Positions 17,526 to 26,933 of a DNA stretch of 64,000 nucleotides are shown piece by piece. Origin of the DNA: Bremerella sp. TYQ1 (GTDB taxonomy: Bacteria; Planctomycetota; Planctomycetia; Pirellulales; Pirellulaceae); assembly GCF_020150455.1 (NCBI RefSeq), contig NZ_CP083740.1:4216001-4280000 (forward strand), read 5' to 3'. The notes under the pieces were generated by a model. It was not told the DNA's origin and ran no database searches. It saw only the letters and a list, made by a program, of their open reading frames with translations. The translations under genes were made by a program, and so were the position numbers. The first letter of the stretch is position 1, and each line of letters begins with the position of its first letter.

Positions 17526-18101
17526 ATGACGATCCGCACCAACCATTACGAAGTCGCGCTCGAGGCATTCCTGCGCGACGAGAAAATCCCCTACATCGCC
17601 GTCGACGAGCGGCGTCGTTCGCTGTACGGGGCTGGCTCGCTGAAGAATCTCGACTTCATCGCTACCCCCAGCGGCAGCGAAATGTCGTGGCTCATCGACG
17701 TCAAAGGGCGCCGTTTCCCTTCCGGACGAAAGAACCGTTACTGGAAGAACTGGACGACCACCGACGATCTGCAAAGCCTCTCGCAGTGGCAACGGTTGTT
17801 GGGACCGCAGTTTCGCGGAATGCTAGTCTTCGTCTACGAAGTGATCGGCGACATGGCTCCTGTCTCGGAAGATCTGCTCTTCCCACACGATGACCGGCTG
17901 TACGCATTCATTGGCGTGCGACTCGACTTGTACGTCGCTTGGGCACGGAAGATCTCGCCGCGTTGGAAAACCATGTCGATGCCGACCAAAGCGTTCCGGC
18001 AGCTCGGCGAACCGCTGCAAGTGACCCTGCGGACTCCGATTGTCTCAGGAGGCGACTTCGACCGACGCCGGGCCAGCGAATCGATGCCGGCCATTGCTTG
18101 A
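17526..18101 (+). CDS. HYExAFE-family protein, possible PD-(D/E)xK fold
   Basis: A 191-residue protein that opens with NHYEVALEAFL, the signature from which the planctomycete HYExAFE family takes its name. The next region, SLKNLDFIATPSGSEMSWL then IDVKGRRF, has D43, D58 and K60 in the spacing of a PD-(D/E)xK nuclease core (Asp, about 15 residues, D-x-K). That is my inference; no activity is known to me. No signal peptide or membrane segment is seen, so it should be cytosolic. It follows hisS by 95 bp on the same strand with a hairpin between, and converges on the hemDE gene. Confidence 0.8.
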   Translation: MTIRTNHYEVALEAFLRDEKIPYIAVDERRRSLYGAGSLKNLDFIATPSGSEMSWLIDVKGRRFPSGRKNRYWKNWTTTDDLQSLSQWQRLLGPQFRGMLVFVYEVIGDMAPVSEDLLFPHDDRLYAFIGVRLDLYVAWARKISPRWKTMSMPTKAFRQLGEPLQVTLRTPIVSGGDFDRRRASESMPAIA

Positions 18102-18149
18102 AGAGATCGAGGCCACCCCAAGGATGGCCCTCCTCCGAAGTAGCTTAGG

Positions 18150-20078
18150 CTATTTGCGTTGGCTCATTTCATGAACCATGTCGACCAAAGCTCGGGCATT
18201 ATCGACGGGTGTTTGCTGCATCACGCCGTGGCCCAGGTTGAAGATATGACCTGGGCGTCCGGCAGCTTGATCGAGCACTTCCTTCGCCCGGCGGCGTAGT
18301 TCCATTTGATCAGCCAGCAGCGAAACCGGATCGAGGTTTCCTTGAACGGCGATGTTGTGCCCGACCGTTTCCCAGGCCACGTCCAAGCGAATTCGCCAAT
18401 CGACACCGACAACCGCTGCGCCCGACTCGGCCAGCATCGGTAGCAGCGCGGGGTTCCCTGTGGCGAAGTTAATGACCGGAACGCCTGGCGCAATTTGCGC
18501 GACGATGTCCTTCACGTACGGCAGTACGTATCGCCGGTAATCGTCCGGCCCCAACGCCCCAGCCCACGAATCGAACAGCTGCACGGCTTGGGCACCCGCA
18601 GCGATTTGGGCATTCAAGTAACGCGAGATCGCGCGGACAAAGCGTTCCATCAGTTCTCGCCAGGCGCCAGGATCGCGGAACATGAGGGTCTTGGTGTTCA
18701 CGTAATCGCGGCTGCCACCCCCTTCAATCGCGTAGCTGGCCAGCGTGAATGGTGCCCCAGCGAAGCCGATTAGCGGCATGTCGGCCGGCAAGTCGGCTCG
18801 CGTTTGCTTGACCGTTTCCATGACGTAATGCAGCGAGTCGGTGCTTTCCAATTCCAGCACACGATCGACGTCGGCCGCCTCGCGAATCGGATTGTGGATG
18901 ACCGGTCCTTCTCCCTTGGCGAACTCCAAGTCGAGGCCCATCGGCTGCAAAATCGGCAACAGATCAGAAAAGATGATCGCCGCATCGACGCCCAGCTTTT
19001 CGACCGCCGTGCACATCACTTCGCTGCAGAGCTGAGGATTCGCACACAGTTCCAGGAAGCTAGTCTTCGCGCGGACTTCGCGATATTCCTTCATGTATCG
19101 ACCGGCCTGACGCATGAGCCAGACGGGGGTGAAGTCGGTGGGCTCGCGGCGGCACGCTTTGAGAAACTCGCTGTTGTACCAAGGGGCTTCCTTGTTCAAT
19201 GCGGCTTTGGTCGATTCCTGCAGCACCGCACGAATCTGACGTTTACGAACGAGGATGTCTTGCGAACGTTCGGCCGCCGAGGCAACCAGCGGTCCCATCT
19301 TGGGATGTTCCGGCTCAACATCGACAGGGTAACCGAGATCGCGCAGTCGTTCGCTCATCGTCGGACCGACGCTGCAGATGACTGTTCCGCGGAGTGCCGA
19401 CGAGAACGCTTCCAACTGTCCCTGACGTTCGGCCAATTTCAGCACATGGTTCAACTGGTTGGCGGACGTGAACAGCGAGACGTCGATCTTGCCGTCGATC
19501 ATCTTCTGAATGTTGGCGGCCAGTGGTCCGATGTCTTCCGGTAAATCCCAGTCGTACACATGCAGCGTTTCGACATGGGCCCCGCGTGCTTCCAGCCCAG
19601 CCACTAAGCTGGCGTTGGTTACGCCGTACTCTTGTACCACCAATGTTTGATTGGCGATGTGGATCTCGGTGTCGATCGTCTGCAGAATCTCGCGCCAGGT
19701 GTTCGGTTCCGGCACTTTGATGGTCGGCGTCAGTTTGACTTCCCGCATCGCCGCAACCGGCTTCGGACCACGACAGATGGTGGTGATATCGGAAAGCGCC
19801 TCGAGGAACTGCTTTTGATCCACTTTGCGATCGATTGCCGCCAACAGGTGGTTAAAGCCAACCCCCGTCATGAAAATGACGATGTCGACTTGCCCCGTAA
19901 TGACTCGATTGGCGAAATCGATGGCCGGTTGATTATCGTCGAGCGGGACTTCTCGCATCGAAGGGCTGACGTGCGGCACCCCCCCGAACTTCTCGATCAT
20001 CATCCCCATCTCTTTGCCGCGTCGGCTTTCAAAAGAAGCGACGTTGAGGCCTGCAAAGTTTTTTCCGTTTTCTGGCAT
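18150..20078 (-). CDS. HemD-HemE fusion: uroporphyrinogen-III synthase / decarboxylase
   Basis: A 642-residue protein that joins two successive haem-pathway enzymes. Residues 8-275 form a HemD-like domain (VASFESRRGKEM, IVIFMTGVGFNHL, YDWDLPEDIGPL, VSLFTSANQLNHVL), which cyclises hydroxymethylbilane to uroporphyrinogen III. Residues 300-642 form HemE with WLMRQAGRYMKEYRE (substrate-binding arginines 323 and 327), IIFSDLLPIL, GFAGAPFTLASY and NLGHGVMQQTPVDN; it decarboxylates the product to coproporphyrinogen III. Both domains appear complete. HemD is fast-diverging, so its assignment rests on overall pattern. A 117-bp inverted repeat lies just upstream of the start. Confidence 0.9.
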   Translation of the reverse strand: MPENGKNFAGLNVASFESRRGKEMGMMIEKFGGVPHVSPSMREVPLDDNQPAIDFANRVITGQVDIVIFMTGVGFNHLLAAIDRKVDQKQFLEALSDITTICRGPKPVAAMREVKLTPTIKVPEPNTWREILQTIDTEIHIANQTLVVQEYGVTNASLVAGLEARGAHVETLHVYDWDLPEDIGPLAANIQKMIDGKIDVSLFTSANQLNHVLKLAERQGQLEAFSSALRGTVICSVGPTMSERLRDLGYPVDVEPEHPKMGPLVASAAERSQDILVRKRQIRAVLQESTKAALNKEAPWYNSEFLKACRREPTDFTPVWLMRQAGRYMKEYREVRAKTSFLELCANPQLCSEVMCTAVEKLGVDAAIIFSDLLPILQPMGLDLEFAKGEGPVIHNPIREAADVDRVLELESTDSLHYVMETVKQTRADLPADMPLIGFAGAPFTLASYAIEGGGSRDYVNTKTLMFRDPGAWRELMERFVRAISRYLNAQIAAGAQAVQLFDSWAGALGPDDYRRYVLPYVKDIVAQIAPGVPVINFATGNPALLPMLAESGAAVVGVDWRIRLDVAWETVGHNIAVQGNLDPVSLLADQMELRRRAKEVLDQAAGRPGHIFNLGHGVMQQTPVDNARALVDMVHEMSQRK

Positions 20079-20102
20079 GAAAAGTAACCGCTTATTGTTT
20101 GG

Positions 20103-20219
20103 GGGGAGTTTTCAGTTTTCGATGTTCCGTTTTCAGTAAGAAAGGGGATTCGGAGTATGCAATCACTCGTCACTCTTCGTTCCTGCTGGAAACGGAACAC
20201 CGAAAACCGAACACTCCCC
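20103..20219. repeat. Long inverted repeat upstream of hemDE
   Basis: Two 34-bp arms (20103-20136 and 20186-20219) are reverse complements with four mismatches, around a 49-bp centre. The arms contain GTTTTCAG and CCGTTTTCAGTAAG. A related element with the same core occurs at 55731-55812. It may be a non-autonomous mobile element or a REP-like unit. It lies in the 288-bp gap between hemDE and the vWA operon; the remainder of that gap shows nothing clear. Confidence 0.7.
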
Positions 20220-20366
20220 TCCCATTTCATTGACCGGGTTGAATTCAATTCCTACGATGATGATTGTGCAGTGTACACCACCGCTTGCGGCGTAACTGCC
20301 ATGCTCCTCTGATTTTAGCAGTTTGCCGTGGATGTCGGCAGACCCAAGCTTTTCGCGAGTTCCCTC

Positions 20367-21398
20367 ATGCAGCTTTCCTGTTTTTACTGCGGCAAACACC
20401 TGACCGCGACTGCTCAGCAGTTAGGAGGGGAAGTTGTTTGTCCGCATTGCGGGAATGTCGTTCGCTTGCCCGACGCGGAACAGGTACACCAAAACGAGGT
20501 CGAACATCAGCCTCGCGTGCATCACTGGCTGACCGACAGCATCTCCGGTTTCGCGTCGCTGCTGATCCACATGGGGCTGCTGTTCATCCTGGCAGCCGTT
20601 ACCTGTGATTATCGCAGCGGAATGCCCGAAGGCGAGGAAGTAAGTATCGGCGAACTTCCGGGAATCGACCTAACCGACTCCGGCGGCGACGTTCTCGATA
20701 CAAGCGAAGTCGAGCAAACGGCCGACACCGCCAGCTTGGACGAGCTGGTCGCCGATATCGAACCACCCACGGCAGCCAACTCGGAAATGGGCCAGGAAGT
20801 GAGTCTTTCGCAGCTGCTTCCCAGCGGAGCGGCCGGAGGCGCCGCGGGATCGCTCAACACAATCGGCGGTGGTGGTGGCTCGGTCGGAGCCGGCACCACG
20901 TTCATGGGCGTCAGGGCCGAAGGTTCCCGGATCTGCATCATCGCCGACTGCAGCGGCAGTATGAGCGGTGCCAAACTTGATTATGTGAAAGAAGAAATCC
21001 TGGAAGCGATCCGCAGCATGTCGCGGGAGAGCGAATTTCAGATCGTATTCTTCAACAGCCAGGCCGTTCCTTATAACATGCGCGGCTGGCGAAACCCCAA
21101 ACGTGATCTGGACAACGTCAAACGTTGGCTGAATACGGTTAGTGCTCAAGGGGGCACGATGCCGCTGCCGGCGTTCGAGGAATCGTTCAAGCTAACGCCT
21201 CCGCCGGATGCCATCTTCTTTATGACCGACGGTTTGTTCGAGCCTGACGTCGTACAAGGCGTCAAACGATTGAACATCGGCGGCAGCGGCAAGTCGAAGA
21301 TCCACGCGATCTCGTTCATCGATAAAGCGGCCGAACCGCTGATGCGACAGATTGCCAACGACTCAGGAGGCTCGTATCGCCATGTCTCCGCCTTCTAA
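20367..21398 (+). CDS. Zinc-ribbon / TM / vWA-domain protein
   Basis: A 343-residue protein, first gene of an eight-gene run. Residues 1-30 are a zinc ribbon (C5-x2-C8, C25-x2-C28), residues 60-79 a single membrane helix, 85-180 an acidic then glycine-rich linker, and 186-343 a von Willebrand A domain. The MIDAS metal site is intact: D194-x-S196-x-S198, T264 in QGGT and D288 in MTDG. With the cytosolic ribbon, the vWA part should face the periplasm and bind a protein partner. The ATG at 20367 is chosen because the zinc ribbon begins four residues later; a GTG at 20328 is possible. Its last 17 bp overlap the next gene. Confidence 0.85.
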   Translation: MQLSCFYCGKHLTATAQQLGGEVVCPHCGNVVRLPDAEQVHQNEVEHQPRVHHWLTDSISGFASLLIHMGLLFILAAVTCDYRSGMPEGEEVSIGELPGIDLTDSGGDVLDTSEVEQTADTASLDELVADIEPPTAANSEMGQEVSLSQLLPSGAAGGAAGSLNTIGGGGGSVGAGTTFMGVRAEGSRICIIADCSGSMSGAKLDYVKEEILEAIRSMSRESEFQIVFFNSQAVPYNMRGWRNPKRDLDNVKRWLNTVSAQGGTMPLPAFEESFKLTPPPDAIFFMTDGLFEPDVVQGVKRLNIGGSGKSKIHAISFIDKAAEPLMRQIANDSGGSYRHVSAF

Positions 21399-22521
21399 TC
21401 GGCCGCTGAGAGGTTGGTGGCGTGAGGCACTTCTGGCGTGTGCGATCGGGTTCGTGACCGTCGGCGCGGCCCAAGCCGATCGACTCATTCTGCGAGACCT
21501 CCGTCTGCTGGGCAATATCACGGTGATCGGCTTCGACGAAGAAGGCGTGAAAGTCACCGACAACAACTTAATCCCCTGGCACGAGATTGAACTGGGCACC
21601 GTCAGTCCCGACAAGCAAGCCGACTTCGATCGCCTGCGGAACGAACTTGGGCTGCCGTTGTTTCGCATTCATCAGCGGCTGAAAGTGGGCGACTATGCCG
21701 GTGCTCGTGAACCGGCCGAAAGCATCTTCGACCGCTACAAAGAACGGGACTCGAAAGTCGCCTACATGGTTTGCCAGGCCACCATGTGGGGACGTCTGGC
21801 CGAAGGAGATCGTGAAGCGGCGCTCGAGCCTTACTTCTGCTGTCTGCGAATTATGAAAAGCACCCGCAGCAGCGACGTAACGCAGCTTCCCGGAACGCGC
21901 TCGCTGGACTACGACAAGCAAACCGGACTGACTAGCGACTTAATGCCGCTGTTCTTTGATCGAGAAAAAGCGAAAGCCGCATTGGCAAGCGCTGACATCG
22001 CCGCAACGTCGATCGGATCTGGCGCGCCCGATGGTGTCTTCGTTTATATGGCGGCGTTGGCGATCGCGGCGGAAGAATTCATGCAAGCGGAAGCCTGGCA
22101 GAAACGGATTCGCAGCGGCAATCCGACTTTGAAGGAATGGCCCACGATCCTCACCGCTCAGTCACGAATCAACTCCGGAGATTTGATCGGCGCCGGGGCC
22201 GACTTGGAACCGGTCATCCACAGCCTAAAACCCTGGAATCAGCCGGTCGCGCGATACTTGCTGGGCATCTCCGGTTCCCGTTCCAGCGAGTTCCTGCGGA
22301 TCGAAAATGGCGTGCTCGATCTTTTGCATGTTCCGGCTATGTATGGCAACGACCATCCCGAGCTGGCCGCCGCCGCACTCGCCGAAACGTACTCCGCACT
22401 GCAGCGAATCCAACAACCTGAACAAGCCCAAGATATCCGCCGGCAACTGATGTTGTTCTATGGCGGCACGATCCATGCCGAGCAGCTTCGCCAGGCGAAA
22501 TCGTCCAACAGCAACCCTTGA
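21382..22521 (+). CDS. Secreted TPR-like protein of the TolQ/ExbD operon
   Basis: A 379-residue protein with an N-terminal signal or anchor (ALLACAIGFVTVGAAQA, residues 16-32), then a short beta-rich part (LRLLGNITVIGFDEEGVKVTD, with the residues IPWHEIELG after it), then paired helices resembling TPRs. No named family is recognised. The ATG at 21382 has AGGAGG 11 bases upstream; the 17-bp overlap with the vWA gene implies coupled translation. It should sit in the periplasm, where it could link the vWA protein and the ExbD proteins. Confidence 0.75.
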   Translation: MSPPSNRPLRGWWREALLACAIGFVTVGAAQADRLILRDLRLLGNITVIGFDEEGVKVTDNNLIPWHEIELGTVSPDKQADFDRLRNELGLPLFRIHQRLKVGDYAGAREPAESIFDRYKERDSKVAYMVCQATMWGRLAEGDREAALEPYFCCLRIMKSTRSSDVTQLPGTRSLDYDKQTGLTSDLMPLFFDREKAKAALASADIAATSIGSGAPDGVFVYMAALAIAAEEFMQAEAWQKRIRSGNPTLKEWPTILTAQSRINSGDLIGAGADLEPVIHSLKPWNQPVARYLLGISGSRSSEFLRIENGVLDLLHVPAMYGNDHPELAAAALAETYSALQRIQQPEQAQDIRRQLMLFYGGTIHAEQLRQAKSSNSNP

Positions 22522-22535
22522 GAGGCACCTTCGAT

Positions 22536-23348
22536 ATGCGACAGAAAACCACGCCCAAGGCGGGCATCATTTATTGTCTGGTCTTGCTGATGGCGTTGTT
22601 CGCCGTTCAGACATGGGCCCAAGATGCCGGCAATCCTCCGCCAGCAGACTCGGCCGATACGCTCACGCTAGACGACAACGACGACGCTACCACTGCCCCC
22701 CCGGCCGATTACGAAGAGAAAACGCTGCTCGATACGCTGATGGATGGTGGCACCGTCGGGGTGCTGATCGGACTACTATCGATGGTCGCCATCGGCTTCA
22801 TCGTCGAACACTTCCTGACGATCCGCAAAAGCGTGCTGATGCCGGAAGGGGTCGCGTACGAACTGGAGGAAATGATCGCCCAAGGCCGCGTCGACGAAGC
22901 CCTCGAGGTTTGTAAGAACCCCGAATACGACTCGCTGCTGACGTACGTTGTGCAAGCTGGTTTGGAACGATTCCGCGGGGCCGAATTCGGTTTCGCCGAA
23001 TACAAAGCGGCCGTCGAAGAAGCGGGCGAAGACCAAACCGCGAAGCTGTATCGAAAGACCGAAGTGCTCGGTTTGATCGGTTCGATCGCCCCCATGCTGG
23101 GGCTGACAGGCACCGTGCTCGGTATGATCAAAGCGTTCAATACGATTGCCTCGAGCGGCGGTGCCCCCAAACCGGAAGACCTGGCCGGCTCGATCGGTCA
23201 GGCCCTCGTCACCACGCTGCTGGGCCTCGTCGTCGCGATTCCCGCGATGGTTGCCTACAGCTACTTTGGCAACCGCATCGATTCGCTGGTCGCGGAAGTC
23301 GGCAAGCGGGTCGAACAAATCCTGACGCCGCTGGGTCGTCGTCGTTAA
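22536..23348 (+). CDS. MotA/TolQ/ExbB-type proton channel protein
   Basis: A 270-residue inner-membrane protein. An N-terminal signal-like helix (8-28) precedes an acidic periplasmic stretch, then the three TolQ helices at about 72-95, 178-200 and 222-244. The helix-2 motif GLTGTVLGMIKAFNTIA and the helix-3 motif ALVTTLLGLVVAIPAMV carry the conserved threonines and proline of the proton path. With ExbD-type partners it turns proton-motive force into mechanical work on the envelope. The ATG at 22536 lies 14 bp behind the previous stop with GAGAGG upstream. Two ExbD genes follow at once. Confidence 0.92.
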   Translation: MRQKTTPKAGIIYCLVLLMALFAVQTWAQDAGNPPPADSADTLTLDDNDDATTAPPADYEEKTLLDTLMDGGTVGVLIGLLSMVAIGFIVEHFLTIRKSVLMPEGVAYELEEMIAQGRVDEALEVCKNPEYDSLLTYVVQAGLERFRGAEFGFAEYKAAVEEAGEDQTAKLYRKTEVLGLIGSIAPMLGLTGTVLGMIKAFNTIASSGGAPKPEDLAGSIGQALVTTLLGLVVAIPAMVAYSYFGNRIDSLVAEVGKRVEQILTPLGRRR

Positions 23349-23369
23349 TCGTCTTCGTGGAGCCTAAGC

Positions 23370-23786
23370 ATGAAACTCTCCAAGAAGCGAGTGCGGCACA
23401 CCAAGGGGATGGACATCACGCCGATGATCGACATCGTCTTCCTGCTGCTCATCTTCTTCATCACCGTCAGCCAGGTCTCGGAAACCAATCGCGAGAAGCT
23501 GGAACTGCCGGAGTTGAAGGGAGCGAAAGATCAGAAGAAGACCTCCCTGGTCGTCAACGTGAATAAAGCAGGCGAGATCGTTGTGGCCGGCAACACGTTG
23601 GAGTTGGCGGACGTCGCGTTTTTGGTCGGCAACGAACTGGAAGCCAACGGGGGCGACCCCGGACTGGTAACCGTCGTCGTTCGCATCGACCAAAGGGCGA
23701 CATGCGAAATCCCCAACGCGCTCGTTAAACAGCTCGCCAGCCAAGGCATTCAAAAAGTGCGGCTCGCCGTCCAGGTACCGAACTAG
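23370..23786 (+). CDS. ExbD/TolR-family protein (first copy)
   Basis: A 138-residue single-pass protein. The helix at 18-38 holds the key aspartate D21 in MDITPMIDIVFLLLIFF, which carries protons in ExbD/TolR. A periplasmic domain of about 100 residues follows, ending in KVRLAVQVPN. It differs clearly from the second copy three bases downstream, so the pair probably forms a mixed ExbD dimer in the pore of the TolQ-like pentamer, or the copies serve separate partners. Confidence 0.93.
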   Translation: MKLSKKRVRHTKGMDITPMIDIVFLLLIFFITVSQVSETNREKLELPELKGAKDQKKTSLVVNVNKAGEIVVAGNTLELADVAFLVGNELEANGGDPGLVTVVVRIDQRATCEIPNALVKQLASQGIQKVRLAVQVPN

Positions 23787-23789
23787 ACC

Positions 23790-24215
23790 ATGAAATTATC
23801 CAGCCATAAACGTGCCCACAATCGGCAGATCACGTTGGAAATGACCAGCATGATCGATGTCGTTTTCCTGTTGCTGATCTTCTTTATCGTGACGGCCAGC
23901 TTTACCAAAACCGAACGCGATCTCGACGCGGTTACCAAGGTCAACGAAAAGTCGAGCTCCGCGGCCGAAACCGATTTAGAACCTGCGATCGTCCTGCTTG
24001 CCGAAGTCGACGGCAGTTGGGTCTACCAAATTGGCTCGAACAATATCAGCACGTTCGCTGAACTTGAGGAAGTACTCGACAAGTTTCCCAACAAAGCAGA
24101 CGGCGCGTTTGTGCGTGCCCCCGACGCCGCTCCGTACGGCATGGCAGCCTCGGCGATTCAAGCCTGCAAAAACGCCGAGTTCCCCGGCGTTTCGTACGTT
24201 CCGTTGGCCCAATAA
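23790..24215 (+). CDS. ExbD/TolR-family protein (second copy)
   Basis: A 141-residue single-pass protein with the ExbD helix LEMTSMIDVVFLLLIFFI; the proton-path aspartate is D23. The periplasmic part (residues 45-141) differs from the first copy, with ELEEVLDKFPNKADGAFVRAPD where ExbD proteins have their partner-binding fold. The start lies three bases after the stop of the first copy. Such tandem ExbD genes behind one TolQ-like gene are common in planctomycetes. Confidence 0.93.
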   Translation: MKLSSHKRAHNRQITLEMTSMIDVVFLLLIFFIVTASFTKTERDLDAVTKVNEKSSSAAETDLEPAIVLLAEVDGSWVYQIGSNNISTFAELEEVLDKFPNKADGAFVRAPDAAPYGMAASAIQACKNAEFPGVSYVPLAQ

Positions 24216-24232
24216 ACGAAAGCATCTCGCTC

Positions 24233-26890
24233 GTGTTGTCCCGCTCGAAATGGCGAATGATTCGCACACTGCTCGCCTGTCTGCTGACGGTCGGGCTGGG
24301 TGATGGATTGCTCCGCGCCGTTTCTGCTCAAAGTCGAGTGCTCAACGATACTCGCACGCCGCAGCAAATGCTCGAGGAATATCGCCGAGTCGACAATTAC
24401 CTCAGCAGCATGAACCTCGCTGATCAGCGTTTACTGTTGATTGAACGCTACCTCGGTTCAGCCATTCCTGCGAACGATCGCGAAGAACTGCTCGATACGG
24501 CATCGCAGCTGTATGCATCGCAGCTGATGCGCTACGCCGACGATCCAACGCGGTCCAAAGCCTATCAGCAGAAAGTGCAGCAGTTTCTTTCCGACAACCC
24601 AAGTGCCGACACGCCGGCATTGCAGGTCATGCTGCTGCAAGCCGACTACAACCGTGGCGAAGCGGCCGCTTCGCGATGGTTGAACGATCCCGCCGATAAA
24701 GAATCGCTGGCCGAAGCGGACGCGATCTTCAAACGGATTGCTCCAAAACTGGTCGAGTATCACAAGTCGATTCAAAAACGAATCGAAGAACAATGGGACG
24801 TCATCGATCGCATGCCGCCCGGTTCGGCGCGAGAGAACCGAGAGAAAATCACCCGAGAGTTAGAAGGGGTCGTTGGTCGAGCCGCCTTCTTTGGAGCCTG
24901 GTCGAACTACTATCTTTCGCTCGTTGAAGGCGTTCGTGGTCCGTCCGATTATTCCAAGATCGCCATCAGTCAATTTCGCGAGCTGCTCGACTTAAAGATC
25001 GATCCAAAGGCAACAACCCCTTGGCATGAAGAAGCCGATCCCAACCGGATGGGTCTGCAACATGAATGGCGTGCCCGCGCGCTGATTGGCCTGGCGATGG
25101 CCGAGATCTTGAACAACAACTTGCTCGACGGCCAGCGTTGTTTCGCCCTGCTCGAAGCGGGTCCGACGCCAGCTGACATCGTCGATCAGGCCGACTATTG
25201 GTACTGCCGCGGTTTGATCAATGCAGGGAAGCTGGACGAAGCGGCCAAGTTTGCCAAGCAGACCATCCAAGAATTCCAAGGCAATTCGTCCCCCGGCAAG
25301 ACGAGCCTGTGCGTACTGCTGGCCGACACTGGCCTTCGCGAAGGCGAGGACAAACCTGCCATTCGCGACATGGGCGTGCAGGGACTCATTGGCTTGGCCA
25401 AGCTGGGACATCACTCGGCGGCGATTCAGCTGATCGAGAAGTACGAAATCGATTTGGAGAAGTCGAAAGGCTTTTACATGCTCTGGCTGATCGGCCAGCA
25501 AGAGTTTGCCAAAGCGGAAGAGTCGAAGTCGGACGACGATTACCGCGCCGCCCAAACCCAGCTGCGGGAAGCACTCGCCGCTCCGGAAGCGAAGAAAGAC
25601 CTTTTGTCGGCTAGTGAATGCCGATACACGCTCGGCTGGTGCAGCTATCGATTGAACGAACATGCCGAGGCAGGCATGAACTTCCAAGATGCAGTCTCCG
25701 GCTTGAAGGGCCCCAACCCCAGCAAAGCGGCCGAGTCGGCCTGGATGGCATTCGTTTCGTATCAAGCGTTGGCCAAGGAAGAACCGCGTTACGGCCTGCG
25801 AGCCATTGAAGTTCTGGAAGATCTTAAGCGAGACTTTCCGAATCACCAGTATGCCCAGAAGGCTGACTATTTCATTGCCAAGTTGCAGCAGTCGCGAGGT
25901 TCGATGACGTCGTCGATCCGTCAACTGCAAAGTATCGATGCGGCAGATCCCAACTATTGGTCGGCCAAGTTCGACTTGTGCAATTTGCTTCGCCAACAAG
26001 TCGATCAGGCATCGTCCGAGGATGAAAAGAAAGAACTTGCCCGGCAGCTGAAAGATGTCGCGGATGATTTGGAGTCGCGGCTCAACAAAAACAACGCCCC
26101 GGAAGACCGGATCTCAGGCGTCGTTCGCTGCCTGTTGAACGTGGCCGACTTGGCCCGAAAGGATGTACTGCCGACAAGCGATTTCGCCAAGTACGTTCAA
26201 GCCTCGGACCCTCTGGTGCGTGCATTACCCAGTGAAGACCGCGCCTGGGTCGATTTCCATTACCAGTCGCTGTTATTGGCGCGAGCCCAAAAGGACGATG
26301 CCGCAGTCAACGAACATGCCGACTGGCTGCTCAAAAACGCTCAAGGGACACCGTACGAACAGTCCGCATTGATTGTGCGAGCGCTCGAAATCGACCGGCA
26401 AGTCGACGCCGCATCGAATCCCAGCCGACAACTGCTGGAGGAAGGCTTCGACATTTACAGCCGCTTGACGAAGCACCTGGGAGCGACCGCGAATGCCGTT
26501 CAGAAAAGCAAGAACGCCAAAGTCGCATGCTCGAAAGCGGCCGGTTTTGCCGAGCAGCTTCAGCAGTGGTCCAACGCCGCGACTTACCTTCGTGTACTCG
26601 TGGAAGCGAACCCCAACGAACAGGAATACCTGCAGCGGCTGGGAAGAGTCGAGTTCACGTTACAAAACTACGCAGACGCTTTAAAGCACTGGCGTACCTT
26701 GTTGGTGGGGCTCAATAAGGGGGATGAAGCCTGGTTCGAGGCGAAGTATTACCAGCTGGCTTGTCTGCGGCAAACCGACCCCGATCAAGCTAAAACTGTG
26801 CTCCAGCAGTTCGAATTACTGCACCCAGATTGGGGTTTGCCCCCGTGGCGCGATAAAATAAAGACACTTGCCCAGCAGATCTCCGGATAA
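24233..26890 (+). CDS. Large secreted TPR-repeat protein
   Basis: An 885-residue protein with an N-terminal signal peptide (IRTLLACLLTVGLGDGLLRAVSAQ) and then almost entirely alpha-helical repeats of TPR type, e.g. the segments near residues 455-500 (ECRYTLGWCSYRLNEHAEAG) and 790-850 (ATYLRVLVEANPNEQEYL; LGRVEFTLQNYADALKHWR). It is probably a periplasmic scaffold. GTG 24233 and ATG 24257 are both possible starts; ATG 24257 gives a more compact signal peptide. It lies 17 bp after the second ExbD gene. Confidence 0.82.
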   Translation: MLSRSKWRMIRTLLACLLTVGLGDGLLRAVSAQSRVLNDTRTPQQMLEEYRRVDNYLSSMNLADQRLLLIERYLGSAIPANDREELLDTASQLYASQLMRYADDPTRSKAYQQKVQQFLSDNPSADTPALQVMLLQADYNRGEAAASRWLNDPADKESLAEADAIFKRIAPKLVEYHKSIQKRIEEQWDVIDRMPPGSARENREKITRELEGVVGRAAFFGAWSNYYLSLVEGVRGPSDYSKIAISQFRELLDLKIDPKATTPWHEEADPNRMGLQHEWRARALIGLAMAEILNNNLLDGQRCFALLEAGPTPADIVDQADYWYCRGLINAGKLDEAAKFAKQTIQEFQGNSSPGKTSLCVLLADTGLREGEDKPAIRDMGVQGLIGLAKLGHHSAAIQLIEKYEIDLEKSKGFYMLWLIGQQEFAKAEESKSDDDYRAAQTQLREALAAPEAKKDLLSASECRYTLGWCSYRLNEHAEAGMNFQDAVSGLKGPNPSKAAESAWMAFVSYQALAKEEPRYGLRAIEVLEDLKRDFPNHQYAQKADYFIAKLQQSRGSMTSSIRQLQSIDAADPNYWSAKFDLCNLLRQQVDQASSEDEKKELARQLKDVADDLESRLNKNNAPEDRISGVVRCLLNVADLARKDVLPTSDFAKYVQASDPLVRALPSEDRAWVDFHYQSLLLARAQKDDAAVNEHADWLLKNAQGTPYEQSALIVRALEIDRQVDAASNPSRQLLEEGFDIYSRLTKHLGATANAVQKSKNAKVACSKAAGFAEQLQQWSNAATYLRVLVEANPNEQEYLQRLGRVEFTLQNYADALKHWRTLLVGLNKGDEAWFEAKYYQLACLRQTDPDQAKTVLQQFELLHPDWGLPPWRDKIKTLAQQISG

Positions 26891-26933
26891 GCAGGGCCCT
26901 GACTTTTTGCATTTCCCGAACACGTCGAATGGA

